Shown: positions 1-10,324, counted from the first letter of the stretch. The stretch is DNA of 64,000 nucleotides from Acidipropionibacterium sp. (GCA_022647765.1 JALCLH010000009.1:62001-126000); one strand, 5' to 3'. Made by a program: numbers and translations. Notes: a model not told the origin generated them from the letters alone.

Positions 1-2
1 TC

Positions 3-236
3 TCCCTGGATTGCACGGGCGGCGCCGCGCACACCGGGATGACCATGCACATGTCTTTCCCCCAGGACGCCGAGATCCGCGACCGGCTCATCGAACTGGG
101 AGTGGCCGACGAGTGCACCGTCTTCGTCGCCAACCACTTCTCCCACAACTGCGGATTGACCCACGCCGAGCTGGAGAAGATCGCCGGCGGGATGGGGTTC
201 GCGGTGTCCTACGACGGCATGTCGACCGAGTTCTGA
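3..236 (+). CDS. MBL-fold metallo-hydrolase, C-terminal end (5' cut by window)
   Basis: The reading frame is open from the window edge and ends at a TGA at 234-236, so only the last 77 codons are seen. The visible part has an SLDCT strand near its start and a NHFSHN segment further on. These resemble the late metal-ligand Asp and His regions of PhnP-like (COG1235) metallo-beta-lactamase-fold phosphodiesterases. That family hydrolyses cyclic or linear phosphodiesters in the cytoplasm using two metal ions. The HxHxDH core motif would lie outside the window, so neither the exact family nor the substrate can be checked here. Confidence 0.6.
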   Translation, partial: SLDCTGGAAHTGMTMHMSFPQDAEIRDRLIELGVADECTVFVANHFSHNCGLTHAELEKIAGGMGFAVSYDGMSTEF

Positions 237-326
237 GCCCCGAGTTCGACCCCCGGAGTAGCATCGCGTCGCCGCCGGACCCCGGCACCCTACGAAGACT
301 CCGCGAAACAGGTAGACAGGTACTGC

Positions 327-1835
327 ATGACTGACAACCAGATGGCCGAGAACCAGAAGAAGCCGTGGCCATCGCTGTGGGCGATGCTCATCGGCTTCTT
401 CATGATCCTCATCGACATGACCATCGTGTCGGTCGCCAATCCCTCGATCCAGCGCGGCCTCCACACCTCGACCACCGGTGTGCTGTGGGTGACCAGCGCC
501 TATCTGCTCACCTGCGCCGTGCCGCTGCTGGTCACCGGCCGGCTGGGCGATCGCTTCGGGCCCAGGCGGGTCTTCCTGATCGGCCTGACCGTCTTCACCC
601 TGGCCTCGCTGTGGTGCGGACTGTCCGAGCACCTTCCCGGCAGCGCGATCGGCAATCTCATCATCGCCCGGGCGGTCCAGGGACTGGGCGCGGGCATCAT
701 GTCCCCACAGCCGATGGCGGTGCTCACCCGCACCTTCGCCAGAACCTCCCGCGGCGCGGCGATGGCCCTGTGGGGCGCCACCGCCGGCGTCGGGACGCTG
801 GTCGGCCCGATCCTCGGCGGCGTCCTGGTCGACTCCCTGGGGTGGGAGTGGATCTTCTTCATCAATGTGCCGATCGGCGTCCTCGCGTTCATCCTGGTCA
901 GCCGCCTGGTGCCGGATCTGGAACTCCACCCTCACAAATTCGACTGGCTGGGAGTCGGGCTGTCCGGCGTGGCGATGTTCCTGCTGGTGTTCAGCATCCA
1001 GGAGGGCAACTCCTATCAATGGAACGGCTGGGTGTGGGCGGGCATCGTCGCCGGCCTGGCCATCATGGGTCTGTTCGTCTGGTGGCAGTCGGTCAATCGC
1101 AACGAGCCGCTGCTGCCCCTCGAGCTCTTCCGCGACCGCAACTTCTCGCTCGCCAATGTCGCCATCGCCACCGTCGGCTTCTCCGTCACCTCGCTGTTCG
1201 TGCCGCTCATCTACTACTTCCAGCTCGTCCACTCCATGACGCCGACCGAGTCCGCGCTGATGAGCGCGCCCTCCTCGATCCTCGGCCTGGTGCTCGCCGC
1301 TCCGGCCGGACGCCTCACCGACCGGATGCACCCCGCCCTGCTGGCCGGGCCGGGAGTGCTGCTGATGTCGGCCGGCATCTGGATGTACTCCTGGATGCTC
1401 TCCCCCACCATCGGTTGGCCGTGGCTGCTGCTGCCCTCGTTCGTGATGGGGTTCGGCACCGCCTTCGTCTGGGGCCCGATCTCGGCCACCGCCAACCGCA
1501 ACCTCCCCCTTCACCAGGCGGGCGCGGGCTCCGGCGTCTACAACGCGACCCGGCAGCTGGGCACGGTGATCGGATCCGCCGCGGTGGCGGCGCTGATCTC
1601 CAATCGCATCACCGCGCATCTGTCGGGTCCGACCGGCGGCCACGGAGGCTCGGGGATGGGGGACGCCGCGGCCCTTCCGGAGTCCCTCAAGGCGCCGTTC
1701 ACCACGGCCATGGCCCAGACCATGATCCTTCCGGCAGCGGTTGTCCTGGTGGGCGCGGTCTGCGCGTTCTTCTTCCAGAAGCCCGGATTCATGACGCCGA
1801 GCGGGTCCGATCGCGCCACCGAGCATCAGAAATGA
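327..1835 (+). CDS. MFS drug exporter, DHA2 (EmrB/QacA) family
   Basis: This 502-residue polytopic membrane protein has the length and layout of 14-TM DHA2 proton antiporters. The first helix region carries the acidic patch LIDMTIVSVA. A loop-2 motif GRLGDRFGPRR follows TM2, and an antiporter-like motif C stretch (GATAGVGTLVGPILGG) lies near residue 155. The N-terminus is short and cytosolic (DNQMAENQKK). The ATG at 327 is preceded only by a weak CAGG-type ribosome site. No TetR-type regulator is adjacent, and the gene stands alone between the MBL gene and the ABC ATPase. The likely role is proton-driven export of a hydrophobic drug or metabolite; the substrate cannot be predicted. Confidence 0.88.
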   Translation: MTDNQMAENQKKPWPSLWAMLIGFFMILIDMTIVSVANPSIQRGLHTSTTGVLWVTSAYLLTCAVPLLVTGRLGDRFGPRRVFLIGLTVFTLASLWCGLSEHLPGSAIGNLIIARAVQGLGAGIMSPQPMAVLTRTFARTSRGAAMALWGATAGVGTLVGPILGGVLVDSLGWEWIFFINVPIGVLAFILVSRLVPDLELHPHKFDWLGVGLSGVAMFLLVFSIQEGNSYQWNGWVWAGIVAGLAIMGLFVWWQSVNRNEPLLPLELFRDRNFSLANVAIATVGFSVTSLFVPLIYYFQLVHSMTPTESALMSAPSSILGLVLAAPAGRLTDRMHPALLAGPGVLLMSAGIWMYSWMLSPTIGWPWLLLPSFVMGFGTAFVWGPISATANRNLPLHQAGAGSGVYNATRQLGTVIGSAAVAALISNRITAHLSGPTGGHGGSGMGDAAALPESLKAPFTTAMAQTMILPAAVVLVGAVCAFFFQKPGFMTPSGSDRATEHQK

Positions 1836-1934
1836 TCGATCGCATCCGCGCCCGATCCCGGACGAATCGCATCCGACAAGCATGAACACCGAGCACGCCG
1901 GCACCTCTCGAAAAATCGGGCGGCCGGCGCCCTC

Positions 1935-1960
1935 GTGAACGCCCGTTCACCGGCTATGCT
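1935..1960 (+). promoter_or_regulatory. Palindromic operator abutting a -10 box, upstream of the ABC ATPase gene
   Basis: GTGAACG-CC-CGTTCAC (1935-1950) is a perfect 7-2-7 inverted repeat. It is followed after 4 bases by TATGCT (1955-1960), which fits a sigma-A -10 hexamer. The palindrome therefore covers the expected -35 to spacer region, where a dimeric repressor could block the polymerase. The regulator is not identified. The start codon of the controlled gene lies about 115 bases downstream. Confidence 0.5.
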
Positions 1961-2073
1961 CACCTTCAGGTTCGTGCATTTCTCCATTGCGCGAATCTGA
2001 GGCGGCCATCAGGCCGTCAGCTTCCACTACGGATCGTCGGGCACGTACCTGCCCGTGGAAAGGAACAGCCGAA

Positions 2074-3186
<1,113 letters not shown>

Positions 3187-3221
3187 TCCGAGTCTGACCG
3201 GTCCGAATCACCACCAGCGCA

Positions 3222-3266
3222 GAGATCGCCCCTCGAACCTGAGAACCAGGTTCGAGGGGCGATCTC
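3222..3266. terminator. Strong hairpin terminator after the ABC ATPase gene
   Basis: A perfect 19-bp stem (3222-3240 with 3248-3266, arms beginning GAGATCGCCCC) encloses a 7-base loop. It lies 36 bases after the ATPase stop codon and before the end of the convergent minus-strand gene. There is no strong T-run, as is common in high-GC actinobacteria, so it may act in both directions. Confidence 0.8.
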
Positions 3267-3318
3267 CATGTTCCGGCTGTCCTCGACCGCCTGACACCTC
3301 CCGGCCCATCCGGGGGCA

Positions 3319-4308
3319 TCAGTTCACCGAGACGTGGACATGGTCGCGATGATTGGCTGTGGCCGATCCGCGGTCGGCCATCGGCCGCCATCCTTCGGAG
3401 GAGCGCTGGACATTCCAGATCTTCTGGCTCCAGATCACATAGTGCACGCCTAGGCTCGACGCGTTGGACCGCACATAGGCGGCGATCTCATCTCCCAGCG
3501 CCCCGGTGACCATCACATCGACCGCACGACCGGTCGCGTGGTCCTCGGAGCCGGCGGTGATGAAAGTCACCCGCGGATACCTGGCCTTGACGGCCTTCAT
3601 CACCGCGACGGTATTGGCGCTCAGCCCCGAGGTGTCGCCGACATCGATCCTCGACGCCGAGGACGACCTGGCCGAGGACGACTTCGACAAGGTGCCTGCG
3701 GACATCTTCGACGAGCCGACCGACGGCTTCTTCGCGACTGTCGGTGGCTTCCGGGTGGGTCCGGCGGACGAGGCGCCGGACCTCCCCTCCGATAGGCGGC
3801 TCGCAGACCCCTCGGAGCTCCGGGCAGCGGTGGACGCCGGCCTCGAAGCGGAACTCCGGCTGGACGTCTCACGATCAGCGACCCTGCTGGGAGTCGGGGT
3901 CGCGGCAGTCCGGCTCGGGGTCGCGCTGAGGGGAGTCCGAGTGCTCTCGGACCGGCTGATTCCCGAACCGTTCCGGGGGCTCCGAGTGACCGACAGCACA
4001 TCTGCGGAAGGAGGCACGGCCGACGAGTCCTTGGACTGGGTGCTCACCGACGTGACGGTTGGGCGGGGGCCGGCCGCGAGATAGGTACTGCCGCTCGGAC
4101 GACCGGCCAGGCCGGCCACCGCGGTGCTGCCGACGACCGCCAGCGCAGCCACGGTTGCGACCCCCGCGGCGACCCTTCGCCTCGTCACTGCGACAGCGCC
4201 CAACCTGGCGCGCCGGGGTTCGGGGAAGCCCTCGCCCTCGGCCTCGATCGGGTGACGATCGGTCGCGGGCTCCTCCAGAGCGCGCCTGGGCAGGTTCGGC
4301 TGGGGCAT
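3319..4308 (-). CDS. Secreted or membrane-anchored protein with M15-like (ARB-07466-type) C-terminal domain
   Basis: The order is a short cytosolic N-terminus, one hydrophobic segment (VAAGVATVAALAVVGSTAVAG), a long Ser/Thr/Arg/Pro-rich linker of about 190 residues, then a globular C-terminal domain. That domain carries EDHATGRAVDVMV and a terminal HRDHVHVSV. This His...Asp...HxH pattern is the zinc site of the M15/VanY-like fold found in actinobacterial secreted proteins. The likely role is binding or hydrolysis in the cell wall, outside the membrane. The start at 4308 was chosen because GGAG lies 9 bases upstream; in-frame ATGs at 4350, 4332 and 4323 lack a comparable site. The linker gives 329 residues, long for the fold alone. 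Confidence 0.72.
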   Translation of the reverse strand: MPQPNLPRRALEEPATDRHPIEAEGEGFPEPRRARLGAVAVTRRRVAAGVATVAALAVVGSTAVAGLAGRPSGSTYLAAGPRPTVTSVSTQSKDSSAVPPSADVLSVTRSPRNGSGISRSESTRTPLSATPSRTAATPTPSRVADRETSSRSSASRPASTAARSSEGSASRLSEGRSGASSAGPTRKPPTVAKKPSVGSSKMSAGTLSKSSSARSSSASRIDVGDTSGLSANTVAVMKAVKARYPRVTFITAGSEDHATGRAVDVMVTGALGDEIAAYVRSNASSLGVHYVIWSQKIWNVQRSSEGWRPMADRGSATANHRDHVHVSVN

Positions 4309-4469
4309 GGGGTCACTCTCCATAGAAGGCATCCGGGGAAGAAGGTCCATGCCACGATAACCAGAACCTGAACGAAACCGAAAGAAATTATGAGAAATTC
4401 ACATAATCATTGTCGAGGCGACGACCCGGGATCAGGTCAGGCGTGGTCGTCGGGCCCGGCCGGCAACAC

Positions 4470-5108
4470 TCACTTCGACTGGGCGCTCGCCTCGATCCCG
4501 GCCGGCTCGGGAACGTAGCTGGACTCCCCCTCGACGTGGAAGCCGGTGCGGATCTGCACCCCGAGATGGCCCAGCTCGGCCCCCAGGCAGCGCTGCAGGT
4601 CGGGCAGCACCTCGGTCTCCAGGAGTTCCAGGATCCGCGGGATGTCGGCCCGATCCTCGACATCGATCTGCAGCAGCATCTCGGGCTCGGCCAGGGCGCC
4701 GAAGAATCGCACCCGGGCCTCCGCGACCCCGGCCAGCGAGGACACCTCGCCGGCGACCGCGCCAGCCAGCGCCTCGGTCGACACCTCCACCCGTCCGGAG
4801 TCGTCCGAGCTGATCCCGTACCGCCGGATCCGCTGGCTCCGCGGCACCTGACGTGCCAGCCACCACAGCCCGATCAGCGCCAGCACGACCCCGCCGCCCA
4901 GCAGGATCCACGAGAGCACCGAGCCGCTCCACGACTGCGGCACGGACACCACCGGCGTCGACGGCTCGGGAGCCCGGAGCCCCCAGCGCCGCGCCAGCCG
5001 GAAGCACACCGCGATGAACCAGAGCGCCGCGGCGAGCGCGATCACTCCGACCACGGCCAGCCTCGCCCGGTTGGCTCCTCCGCCGCGACTCATCCTGCCG
5101 CTACTCAT
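4470..5108 (-). CDS. AmaP-like membrane protein of the Asp23 operon
   Basis: A 212-residue protein with two predicted membrane helices (residues about 17-40 and 65-85) followed by a cytosolic domain. The layout resembles the alkaline-shock membrane anchor AmaP that tethers Asp23 to the membrane in Firmicutes. It is the last gene of a four-gene minus-strand operon and its ATG overlaps the stop of the preceding gene by 4 bases (ATGA, 5105-5108). Assignment rests on topology and context; the sequence itself is poorly conserved. Confidence 0.6.
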   Translation of the reverse strand: MSSGRMSRGGGANRARLAVVGVIALAAALWFIAVCFRLARRWGLRAPEPSTPVVSVPQSWSGSVLSWILLGGGVVLALIGLWWLARQVPRSQRIRRYGISSDDSGRVEVSTEALAGAVAGEVSSLAGVAEARVRFFGALAEPEMLLQIDVEDRADIPRILELLETEVLPDLQRCLGAELGHLGVQIRTGFHVEGESSYVPEPAGIEASAQSK

Positions 5109-5674
5109 CTCAGCCTCAGTTTCACAGTGAGGGGCGTCTCCAGCCCCAGGGAGTCGACCTTCGCGGCCAGCTCCCGGTCGATCGTCTCGCGCAGCCTCTC
5201 GGGATCCGCCACCGTGGTCGACGCCGTCACCGTCAACCGCGTCCCCTCACGCTGCGCTGTCGCCCGGCTGATTCCGTCCCGCGCGAGCAGGGAGCGCTCC
5301 ACCAGACCCTCCAGGTCGGCATCGGTCATGACGATCTCCCGGCCGCCGGCGCCCGAGGCTCCGGCGCCGGGGCGAAGCCGGACGCCCCCGACCCCGCCGG
5401 GCAGGATGGCGGCGAACAGGCAGATCAGCGCCAGCGCGGCCACCACCGCGAAGCCGATCCACCCCCACGGCGAGTTCCAGGCCGCCGAGCGCGGGGCGCC
5501 GGCCAGGAAGGATGCCCAGGAGGGCAGATTCCCCGCCAGCCGCATCCCGCCCAGCACCGCAGCGATGACGCCGACCGCCACCAGGACGATCCCGAGCAGA
5601 GTGACCGGGACGGCGCGCCTGGGCCGGCTCAGCAGCTGCGGGGAGACATGCGAGCCACCGGATCTGGCGCTCAT
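5105..5674 (-). CDS. DUF6286-type membrane protein of the Asp23 operon
   Basis: A 189-residue protein with two hydrophobic segments (VPVTLLGIVLVAVGVIAAVLGG and a second near residues 70-92) and a cytosolic alpha/beta C-terminal half. That half has a run IVMTDADLEGLVERSLL and ends LTVKLRLR, typical of small Asp23-associated proteins. The start at 5674 overlaps the upstream stop as ATGA, and its own stop overlaps the next start the same way, so translation is probably coupled. Function is unknown beyond a likely part in the membrane-bound Asp23 complex. Confidence 0.62.
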   Translation of the reverse strand: MSARSGGSHVSPQLLSRPRRAVPVTLLGIVLVAVGVIAAVLGGMRLAGNLPSWASFLAGAPRSAAWNSPWGWIGFAVVAALALICLFAAILPGGVGGVRLRPGAGASGAGGREIVMTDADLEGLVERSLLARDGISRATAQREGTRLTVTASTTVADPERLRETIDRELAAKVDSLGLETPLTVKLRLR

Positions 5675-6093
5675 CGACGCCCACCCGCTCCATTGCCGCG
5701 GTCCATCCCGCTCGCCAGAATGTCGATCCGCTCCACCGTGATCCCGGTCAGCTGCGGCACCGCAGCCCGCAGCCGGGAGCTCAGCCTCTGACAGGTCTCG
5801 GTGAGGGGCTCGGGGTAGCGCAGCGTCACCTCGACGTCCAGATCGGCCCGCCCGTCGCGCAGGGTCGCCCGGACCCGCGGGACGGCCGAGGCGGCCCGAC
5901 CGGGCCACCGTCTGCCACCGGTCACAGCGGAGCCGCCCGCCGGGGCGCCGACCCCGCGCACACCGGCCGCCAGCTGCGCGGCGACCTTCTCCACCACCTT
6001 GGACTCGACGACCAGACTCCCGCGGGCCGCCTTCTCGGCGTCGCGGACCGCCAGCGAGGTCGCGGACCGCCGGCCCGCGACCGCGACGGTCAT
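5671..6093 (-). CDS. Asp23/Gls24 family envelope-stress protein
   Basis: A 140-residue cytosolic protein. It begins with a helical stretch (SLAVRDAEKAARGS), continues with a KVVEKVAAQLAAGVRGV helix and ends in a beta-rich C-terminal part (ADLDVEVTLRYPEPL, GITVERIDI), the fold of Asp23 proteins. The ATG at 6093 overlaps the stop of the previous gene as ATGA. Asp23 proteins polymerise beneath the membrane and respond to cell-wall stress in Firmicutes; the actinobacterial role is less clear. Two Asp23-like domains occur in this operon, here and in the upstream gene. Confidence 0.7.
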   Translation of the reverse strand: MTVAVAGRRSATSLAVRDAEKAARGSLVVESKVVEKVAAQLAAGVRGVGAPAGGSAVTGGRRWPGRAASAVPRVRATLRDGRADLDVEVTLRYPEPLTETCQRLSSRLRAAVPQLTGITVERIDILASGMDRGNGAGGRR

Positions 6094-6860
6094 CGGTTCC
6101 TCCGGTTCGACCCGGTGCCGAACAGATCGTGGACGTCGAGTTCGCCGTCGATGATCCGCCCCACGATGAAGCCCACCAGCCCCAGCAGCACCACGACGAG
6201 GGCCTGCCACCAGCCGCCGAAGACCAGGACCAGTCCGATGAGGACGCCGATCACGGCGCCGATCTGCGATGTCTTCATGGTCGGCCTCATGACAGTTCGG
6301 GAGTGGTGGTTCGGGTCCCGGTCGCCGGACCCGTCGCCGGCGTCGTCATCGGAGCCGTCGTGGATCTTGACGTCGGTCACCTGAACGTTGACCTCGACGA
6401 CCTCCAGGCCGGTGCCGTACTCGACGGCGTCGATGACCTGCTCGCGGAGCTTGTTGGCCACCTCGACCACCGAGTATCCGTACTCGACGACGATGCTGAC
6501 GTCGATGGCGCACTGCCGCTCGCCCTTCTCCACCTGGACGCCGTTGGAGACATTGGTGGTGGAGCCGGGAATGCGGTCGGACAGGCTGCTGAGCATCCGG
6601 CGGCCCGAGCTGCCCATGGCGTAGACGCCGGGCACCTCCTGGCAGGCGACCCCGGCGATCTTCTGCACCACCTGCTCGGCGACATAGGTGGAGCCGTGGT
6701 CGGTGTGCAGCGGGGAGGGCGGCTGGGCGTCTCCTTCCGGGGAACCCGGCTGGTCCGCCTCAGAGGGCTGGACGGCCTCCGGGAACTGGTCGGACGGCGG
6801 AGCCTCGATGACCGCGGACTTCTCGGTCTCGTCGGGCACCGCAGCATCGGAGCTGGTCAT
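6090..6860 (-). CDS. Asp23/Gls24 protein apparently fused to a DUF2273 small membrane protein
   Basis: One open frame of 256 residues holds two normally separate proteins. Residues about 45-175 are a canonical Asp23 domain (VAEQVVQKIAGVACQEVPGV, then VSIVVEYGYSVVEVA). The last 65 residues (from ATG 6290 or 6278) form a DUF2273-like protein with two helices around GAVIGVLIGLVLVFGGWW. At 6287-6290 the sequence is ATGA. A single-base shift just upstream would end Asp23 as ...TTTPELS at that TGA and restart DUF2273 at the ATG, the coupling used at every other junction here. Either a true fusion or a one-base error is possible. The start at 6860 follows GGAGG at good spacing. Confidence 0.72.
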   Translation of the reverse strand: MTSSDAAVPDETEKSAVIEAPPSDQFPEAVQPSEADQPGSPEGDAQPPSPLHTDHGSTYVAEQVVQKIAGVACQEVPGVYAMGSSGRRMLSSLSDRIPGSTTNVSNGVQVEKGERQCAIDVSIVVEYGYSVVEVANKLREQVIDAVEYGTGLEVVEVNVQVTDVKIHDGSDDDAGDGSGDRDPNHHSRTVMRPTMKTSQIGAVIGVLIGLVLVFGGWWQALVVVLLGLVGFIVGRIIDGELDVHDLFGTGSNRRNR

Positions 6861-7101
6861 GGGAGAACCTCCAGGTCTGGTCTGGTCGGGGCGGATCGCG
6901 CCCTCCTGCCGAATCATGCCCCCAGCGTCCAGCATCGCGACAACGACGTCGCGACGTTTCGCCAGCCGCTAGAGTCTCGACCGGAGGCCAAGATTACGTG
7001 ACGGAAAGCTCACGAAACCGGATGATCGCTCCACAGGCACTGCGCCCAAGGCAGAAGCAAACAGTAGAGATTTCAGTGGCACCGTCCACGAGGAGAGTCG
7101 C

Positions 7102-8331
7102 ATGAGCTCAGAAGACAGCCAACTCACCACCCCGCTGTCGGGGACCGAGGCCCGCAACGGCCTGTCGGAGCTGATGCGCGGGCTCACCACCGGCATCGCC
7201 GCCCCCGACCAGCACAGCGCCGTCGTCCCCCCGCTGTACCTGTCCACGAACTACGCCTTCGCCGGGCTGGACGGCCGGCCCGCCTTCGACTACTCCCGCG
7301 GGCACAATCCCACCCGCGATCTGCTGGCCGAGGCGATGGCCACCCTCGAGCACGGCTCCGGGGCCACCATCACCTCCTCGGGGATGGCGGCCATCACCCT
7401 GCTGCTGGAGACGACGGTGCCGATCGGCGGCCACGTCATCGCCCCGCACGACTGCTACGGCGGCACCTGGCGAATCCTGGACACCTGGTCGCAGACCGGC
7501 CGGCTCACCGTCGACTGGGTCGACCAGACCGATCTCGGCGGCCTCAAGCACGCCCTGACAAGCTTCGACGACGCGCCGGTGCAGACCGATCTGCTGCTGG
7601 TGGAGACGCCTTCCAACCCTCTGCTGCGGATCACCGACATCGCCGAGGCGGCCCGCCTGGGACACGCCGCCGGCGCCGTGATGGCGGTCGACAACACCTT
7701 CTGCTCCCCGCTGCTCCAGCACCCGCTGCTGCTCGGCGCCGACTACGTGGTCGCCTCCGACACCAAGTTCCTCAACGGCCACTCCGATGTGGTGGGCGGC
7801 TCGGTGGTCTCGGCCGCCCCGGAGCGGGCCGAGCGGATCGCCTACATGGCCAATGTGATCGGCGTCACCGCCTCCCCCTTCGACGCCTGGCTGACCCTGC
7901 GCGGGCTGCGGACCCTGGACGCCCGGATCCGGGTGCACGCCGACAACACCCGCCGGGTGGTGGACACCCTGCTGGCCCACCCGGCGGTCAGCGCGGTGTA
8001 CTGGCCCGGCCTGCCCGACCACCCCGGCCACGATCTGGCCGCCCGCCAGCAGGACGGCCCCGGCTCGCTGCTCAGCTTCGAGCTGAACGGCGGGCTGGAC
8101 GCCGTGCGCCGATTCCTCGACGGGCTCCGCGGGTTCACCCTGGCGGAGTCCCTGGGCGGGGTCGAGTCCCTGGTCTGCCACCCCTTCTCGATGACCCACG
8201 CCGCGATGAGCGAGAAGGCCAAGGCGGACGCCGGCGTCACCGAGTCGATGATCCGGATGAGCGTCGGCATCGAGCCCGCCGCCGACCTCGTCGCCTGCCT
8301 CACCGAGGCTCTGGACCGCGCCGCGGCCTGA
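7102..8331 (+). CDS. metB: Cystathionine gamma-synthase (PLP-dependent)
   Basis: A 409-residue fold-type I Cys/Met-metabolism enzyme. It has the GHNPTRDLL substrate-phosphate loop, an EHG...SSGMAAI cofactor region, AVDNTFCSP (the PLP-pyridine Asp) and the Schiff-base lysine in SDTKFLNGHSD. C-terminally there are ESLGGVESLVCHP and RMSVGIEP. Family members join an activated homoserine to cysteine to give cystathionine in methionine synthesis; close relatives do gamma-lyase or sulfhydrylase chemistry. The SLGGVESL motif is shared across the family, so the reaction is inferred. The start follows GAGGAG. The gene is monocistronic and is followed by an extragenic palindrome. No SAM or cobalamin riboswitch was recognised upstream. 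Confidence 0.85.
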   Translation: MSSEDSQLTTPLSGTEARNGLSELMRGLTTGIAAPDQHSAVVPPLYLSTNYAFAGLDGRPAFDYSRGHNPTRDLLAEAMATLEHGSGATITSSGMAAITLLLETTVPIGGHVIAPHDCYGGTWRILDTWSQTGRLTVDWVDQTDLGGLKHALTSFDDAPVQTDLLLVETPSNPLLRITDIAEAARLGHAAGAVMAVDNTFCSPLLQHPLLLGADYVVASDTKFLNGHSDVVGGSVVSAAPERAERIAYMANVIGVTASPFDAWLTLRGLRTLDARIRVHADNTRRVVDTLLAHPAVSAVYWPGLPDHPGHDLAARQQDGPGSLLSFELNGGLDAVRRFLDGLRGFTLAESLGGVESLVCHPFSMTHAAMSEKAKADAGVTESMIRMSVGIEPAADLVACLTEALDRAAA

Positions 8332-8377
8332 ACCGGGGCCGGGGTGGGGCCGAGTGCGGCCCAGTGCGGCGGGACGC

Positions 8378-8458
8378 ATGGTCCCGATCACTCCCGATAC
8401 GCCGTAGAACGGCGCTGCCGATGCACAAACATGCCCTAACGGGAGTGATCGGGACCAT
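8378..8458. repeat. Extragenic palindrome family A, copy 1
   Basis: An 81-bp element with 20-bp terminal inverted repeats, ATGGTCCCGATCACTCCCGA at 8378-8397 and its near-exact complement at 8439-8458 (19 of 20). The inner part includes CGCCGT...GCCGATGCACAAACA. The same ends recur at 42192, 43353 and 54821 in this window. It lies between metB and the DUF4032 gene, both plus strand. Confidence 0.85.
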
Positions 8459-8548
8459 CGGTCCGGCCATCGCATGTGAGGCGCCGCCCAGGACCGTGGT
8501 CCTGAGCGAATCCGACCGGCCGGGCCGCGCGGATGGCACACTTGGGCC

Positions 8549-9977
8549 GTGACGCGATTCCTGTCGGCAAGACCAGATGTCCGGTTGCTCCCCCTGCCGT
8601 GGGGGACGCCGCTGGCCGACTGGCCGACGGATCTGCTGGTCGCACTGCCCCGCGGCATCTCCCGGCACGTGGTCCGGTTCATCAAGGTGGGCAACGACGT
8701 CTACGCCGCCAAGGAGGTCCTCGAGCATCTGGCGATCCACGAGTACCGGCTGCTGAGCGATCTCAAGCGGCTCGGGCACCCCCTCGGTGGAGGCGATCGG
8801 CGTGGTGACCGGCCGGGTGGACGCCGACGGCGAGCCGCTGGATCCGATCCTCATCACCCGCCACCTGCAGTTCTCACTGCCCTACCGGTCGCTGTTCCAC
8901 ACCGGCGTGCGCCAGGGCACCGTGATGAGACTGCTCGACGCCCTGGTGGTGCTGCTGGTGAGGCTGCATCTTGTGGGTTTCCTGTGGGGCGACGTCTCGC
9001 TGTCGAATGTGCTCTTCCTGCGCGACGCCGACGCCTTCGCCGCCTATCTGGTCGACGCCGAGACCGGCGAGCTGCACGACAAGCTCACCGACGGCCAGCG
9101 CGCCCACGATCTCCAGATCGCCCGCACCAATATGTTCGGCGAGTTCCTCGACCTGGAGGCCGGCGACATGCTCGACTCCTCGCTGGACCCGCTCAATCTG
9201 GTCAACACCATCGAGACCCGCTACTGGGAGCTGTGGGACGAGCTCACCGGGGCCGAGGAGTACGCCGGCTCCGACCTCTCCCAGGTGGAGTCGCGAGTGC
9301 GCCGGCTCAACGCCCTCGGCTTCGACGTCGCCGAGCTCGACATCGAGACCTCCCCGGACGGCTCGACCCTGCGGATCCAGCCGAAGGTGGTCGACGCCGG
9401 TCACCACCAGCGCCGCCTGATGCGGCTGACCGGCCTGGACGTGGAGGAGAACCAGGCGCGGCGTCTGCTCAACGATCTGGACACCTTCCGCGCCCGGCGC
9501 GGGCTCCAGCAGGTCGACGAGGCCGTGGTCGCCCACATGTGGCTCACCGAGTGCTTCGAGCCGGTGGTCGCCCAGATCCCCCCGGAGCTCAACCGCAAGC
9601 GGGAGCTGGCGCAGTTCTTCCACGAGGTGCTCGACTACCGCTGGTACCAGTCGCAGCGCGAGCATCGCGAGGTCTCCCACATCGAGGCCGCCAGGGGATA
9701 CGTCCGCGACGTGCTGGCGAAGCTGCCGGACGAGGCGATGAGCATCGAGTCGGTGGTGCCGGTCGCCGGGGAGAGCGTCGCCGACCAGCCGGTCCACCAG
9801 ATGGTCAATCCCTACGACCCGTCGCTGGGCTATGTGGAGGATCAGACGGAGGAGCCCCCCTACGATCCATGGGAGGATGACGCCGCCGGGAGCCCCGCCG
9901 ACGACCTCACCGGGAGCGCCGCCGGTCCCGAGGTGCTCGACATGGCGGCTCTGCGGGCCAGGTCGAGGACGCAGTAG
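8549..9977 (+). pseudogene. DUF4032 / kinase-like protein, frameshifted
   Basis: The N-terminal 78 residues (from GTG at 8549) run in one frame through LKRLGHP. The rest, from SVEAIGVVTGR onward, continues in the next frame to 9977. Removing one C from the C5 run at 8779-8783 joins them into about 475 residues. The middle has a Ser/Thr-kinase-like segment (LVRLHLVGFLWGDVSLSNVLF), which recalls the catalytic HxD..xxN loop with Asp and Asn kept. It is followed by the DUF4032 domain and an acidic C-terminus. The actinobacterial family is uncharacterised. The reading after the break is intact for almost 400 codons, so a base-calling error is more likely than real decay. Confidence 0.75.
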
Positions 9978-9992
9978 GCGCGTCAGACCGGA

Positions 9993-10286
9993 TCAGCCCG
10001 CGTCGCGGCCCTCGCCGACGCCCCTGGCCGCGCCGGTCCCGCCGTCCGGATCCCCGGCGTCCCCGAAGACCCCGCCCGCCGGCGGCGACGTGCGCACCGT
10101 GAACCCCTGCCATTCCACGGTCCGGCTCAGCGCCGCCGGCCCGGCCGCCTCGCCCCGGCCGTCGTTCTGCTCGGCGCCGGCCGGCCTGGAACCCGGTGCG
10201 ACCGGGCGGATCGGCTCACCCATCGCCGCCGCGAGGGCATCGGCGATGGCTCCGGTGGCGGGCTTGAACTTGCGAATCTCGGCCAT
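9993..10286 (-). CDS. Small hypothetical protein
   Basis: A 97-residue frame opposite to both neighbours, starting MAEIRKFKPATGAIADAL with a GGGGG stretch before the ATG. The first 30 residues look like a structured helix; the C-terminal half is Gly/Pro/Arg-rich (PPAGGVFGDAGDPDGG). No domain is recognised. It fills the space between the DUF4032 gene and cysS and would share a divergent promoter region with cysS. It is kept because the N-terminus has ordinary actinobacterial codon use, but it may not be expressed. Confidence 0.45.
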   Translation of the reverse strand: MAEIRKFKPATGAIADALAAAMGEPIRPVAPGSRPAGAEQNDGRGEAAGPAALSRTVEWQGFTVRTSPPAGGVFGDAGDPDGGTGAARGVGEGRDAG

Positions 10287-10324
10287 GCCCCCATGGTATG
10301 AGACGTCGCCGGTAACCTGTCCCC

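Noticed and set aside
6936..7101. SAM or cobalamin riboswitch before metB
   Set aside because: No conserved kink-turn, B12-box or pairing pattern could be recognised in the 165-base leader.
7108..8694. A 528-codon minus-strand frame over metB
   Set aside because: Shadow of metB plus the family A palindrome; no recognisable domain.
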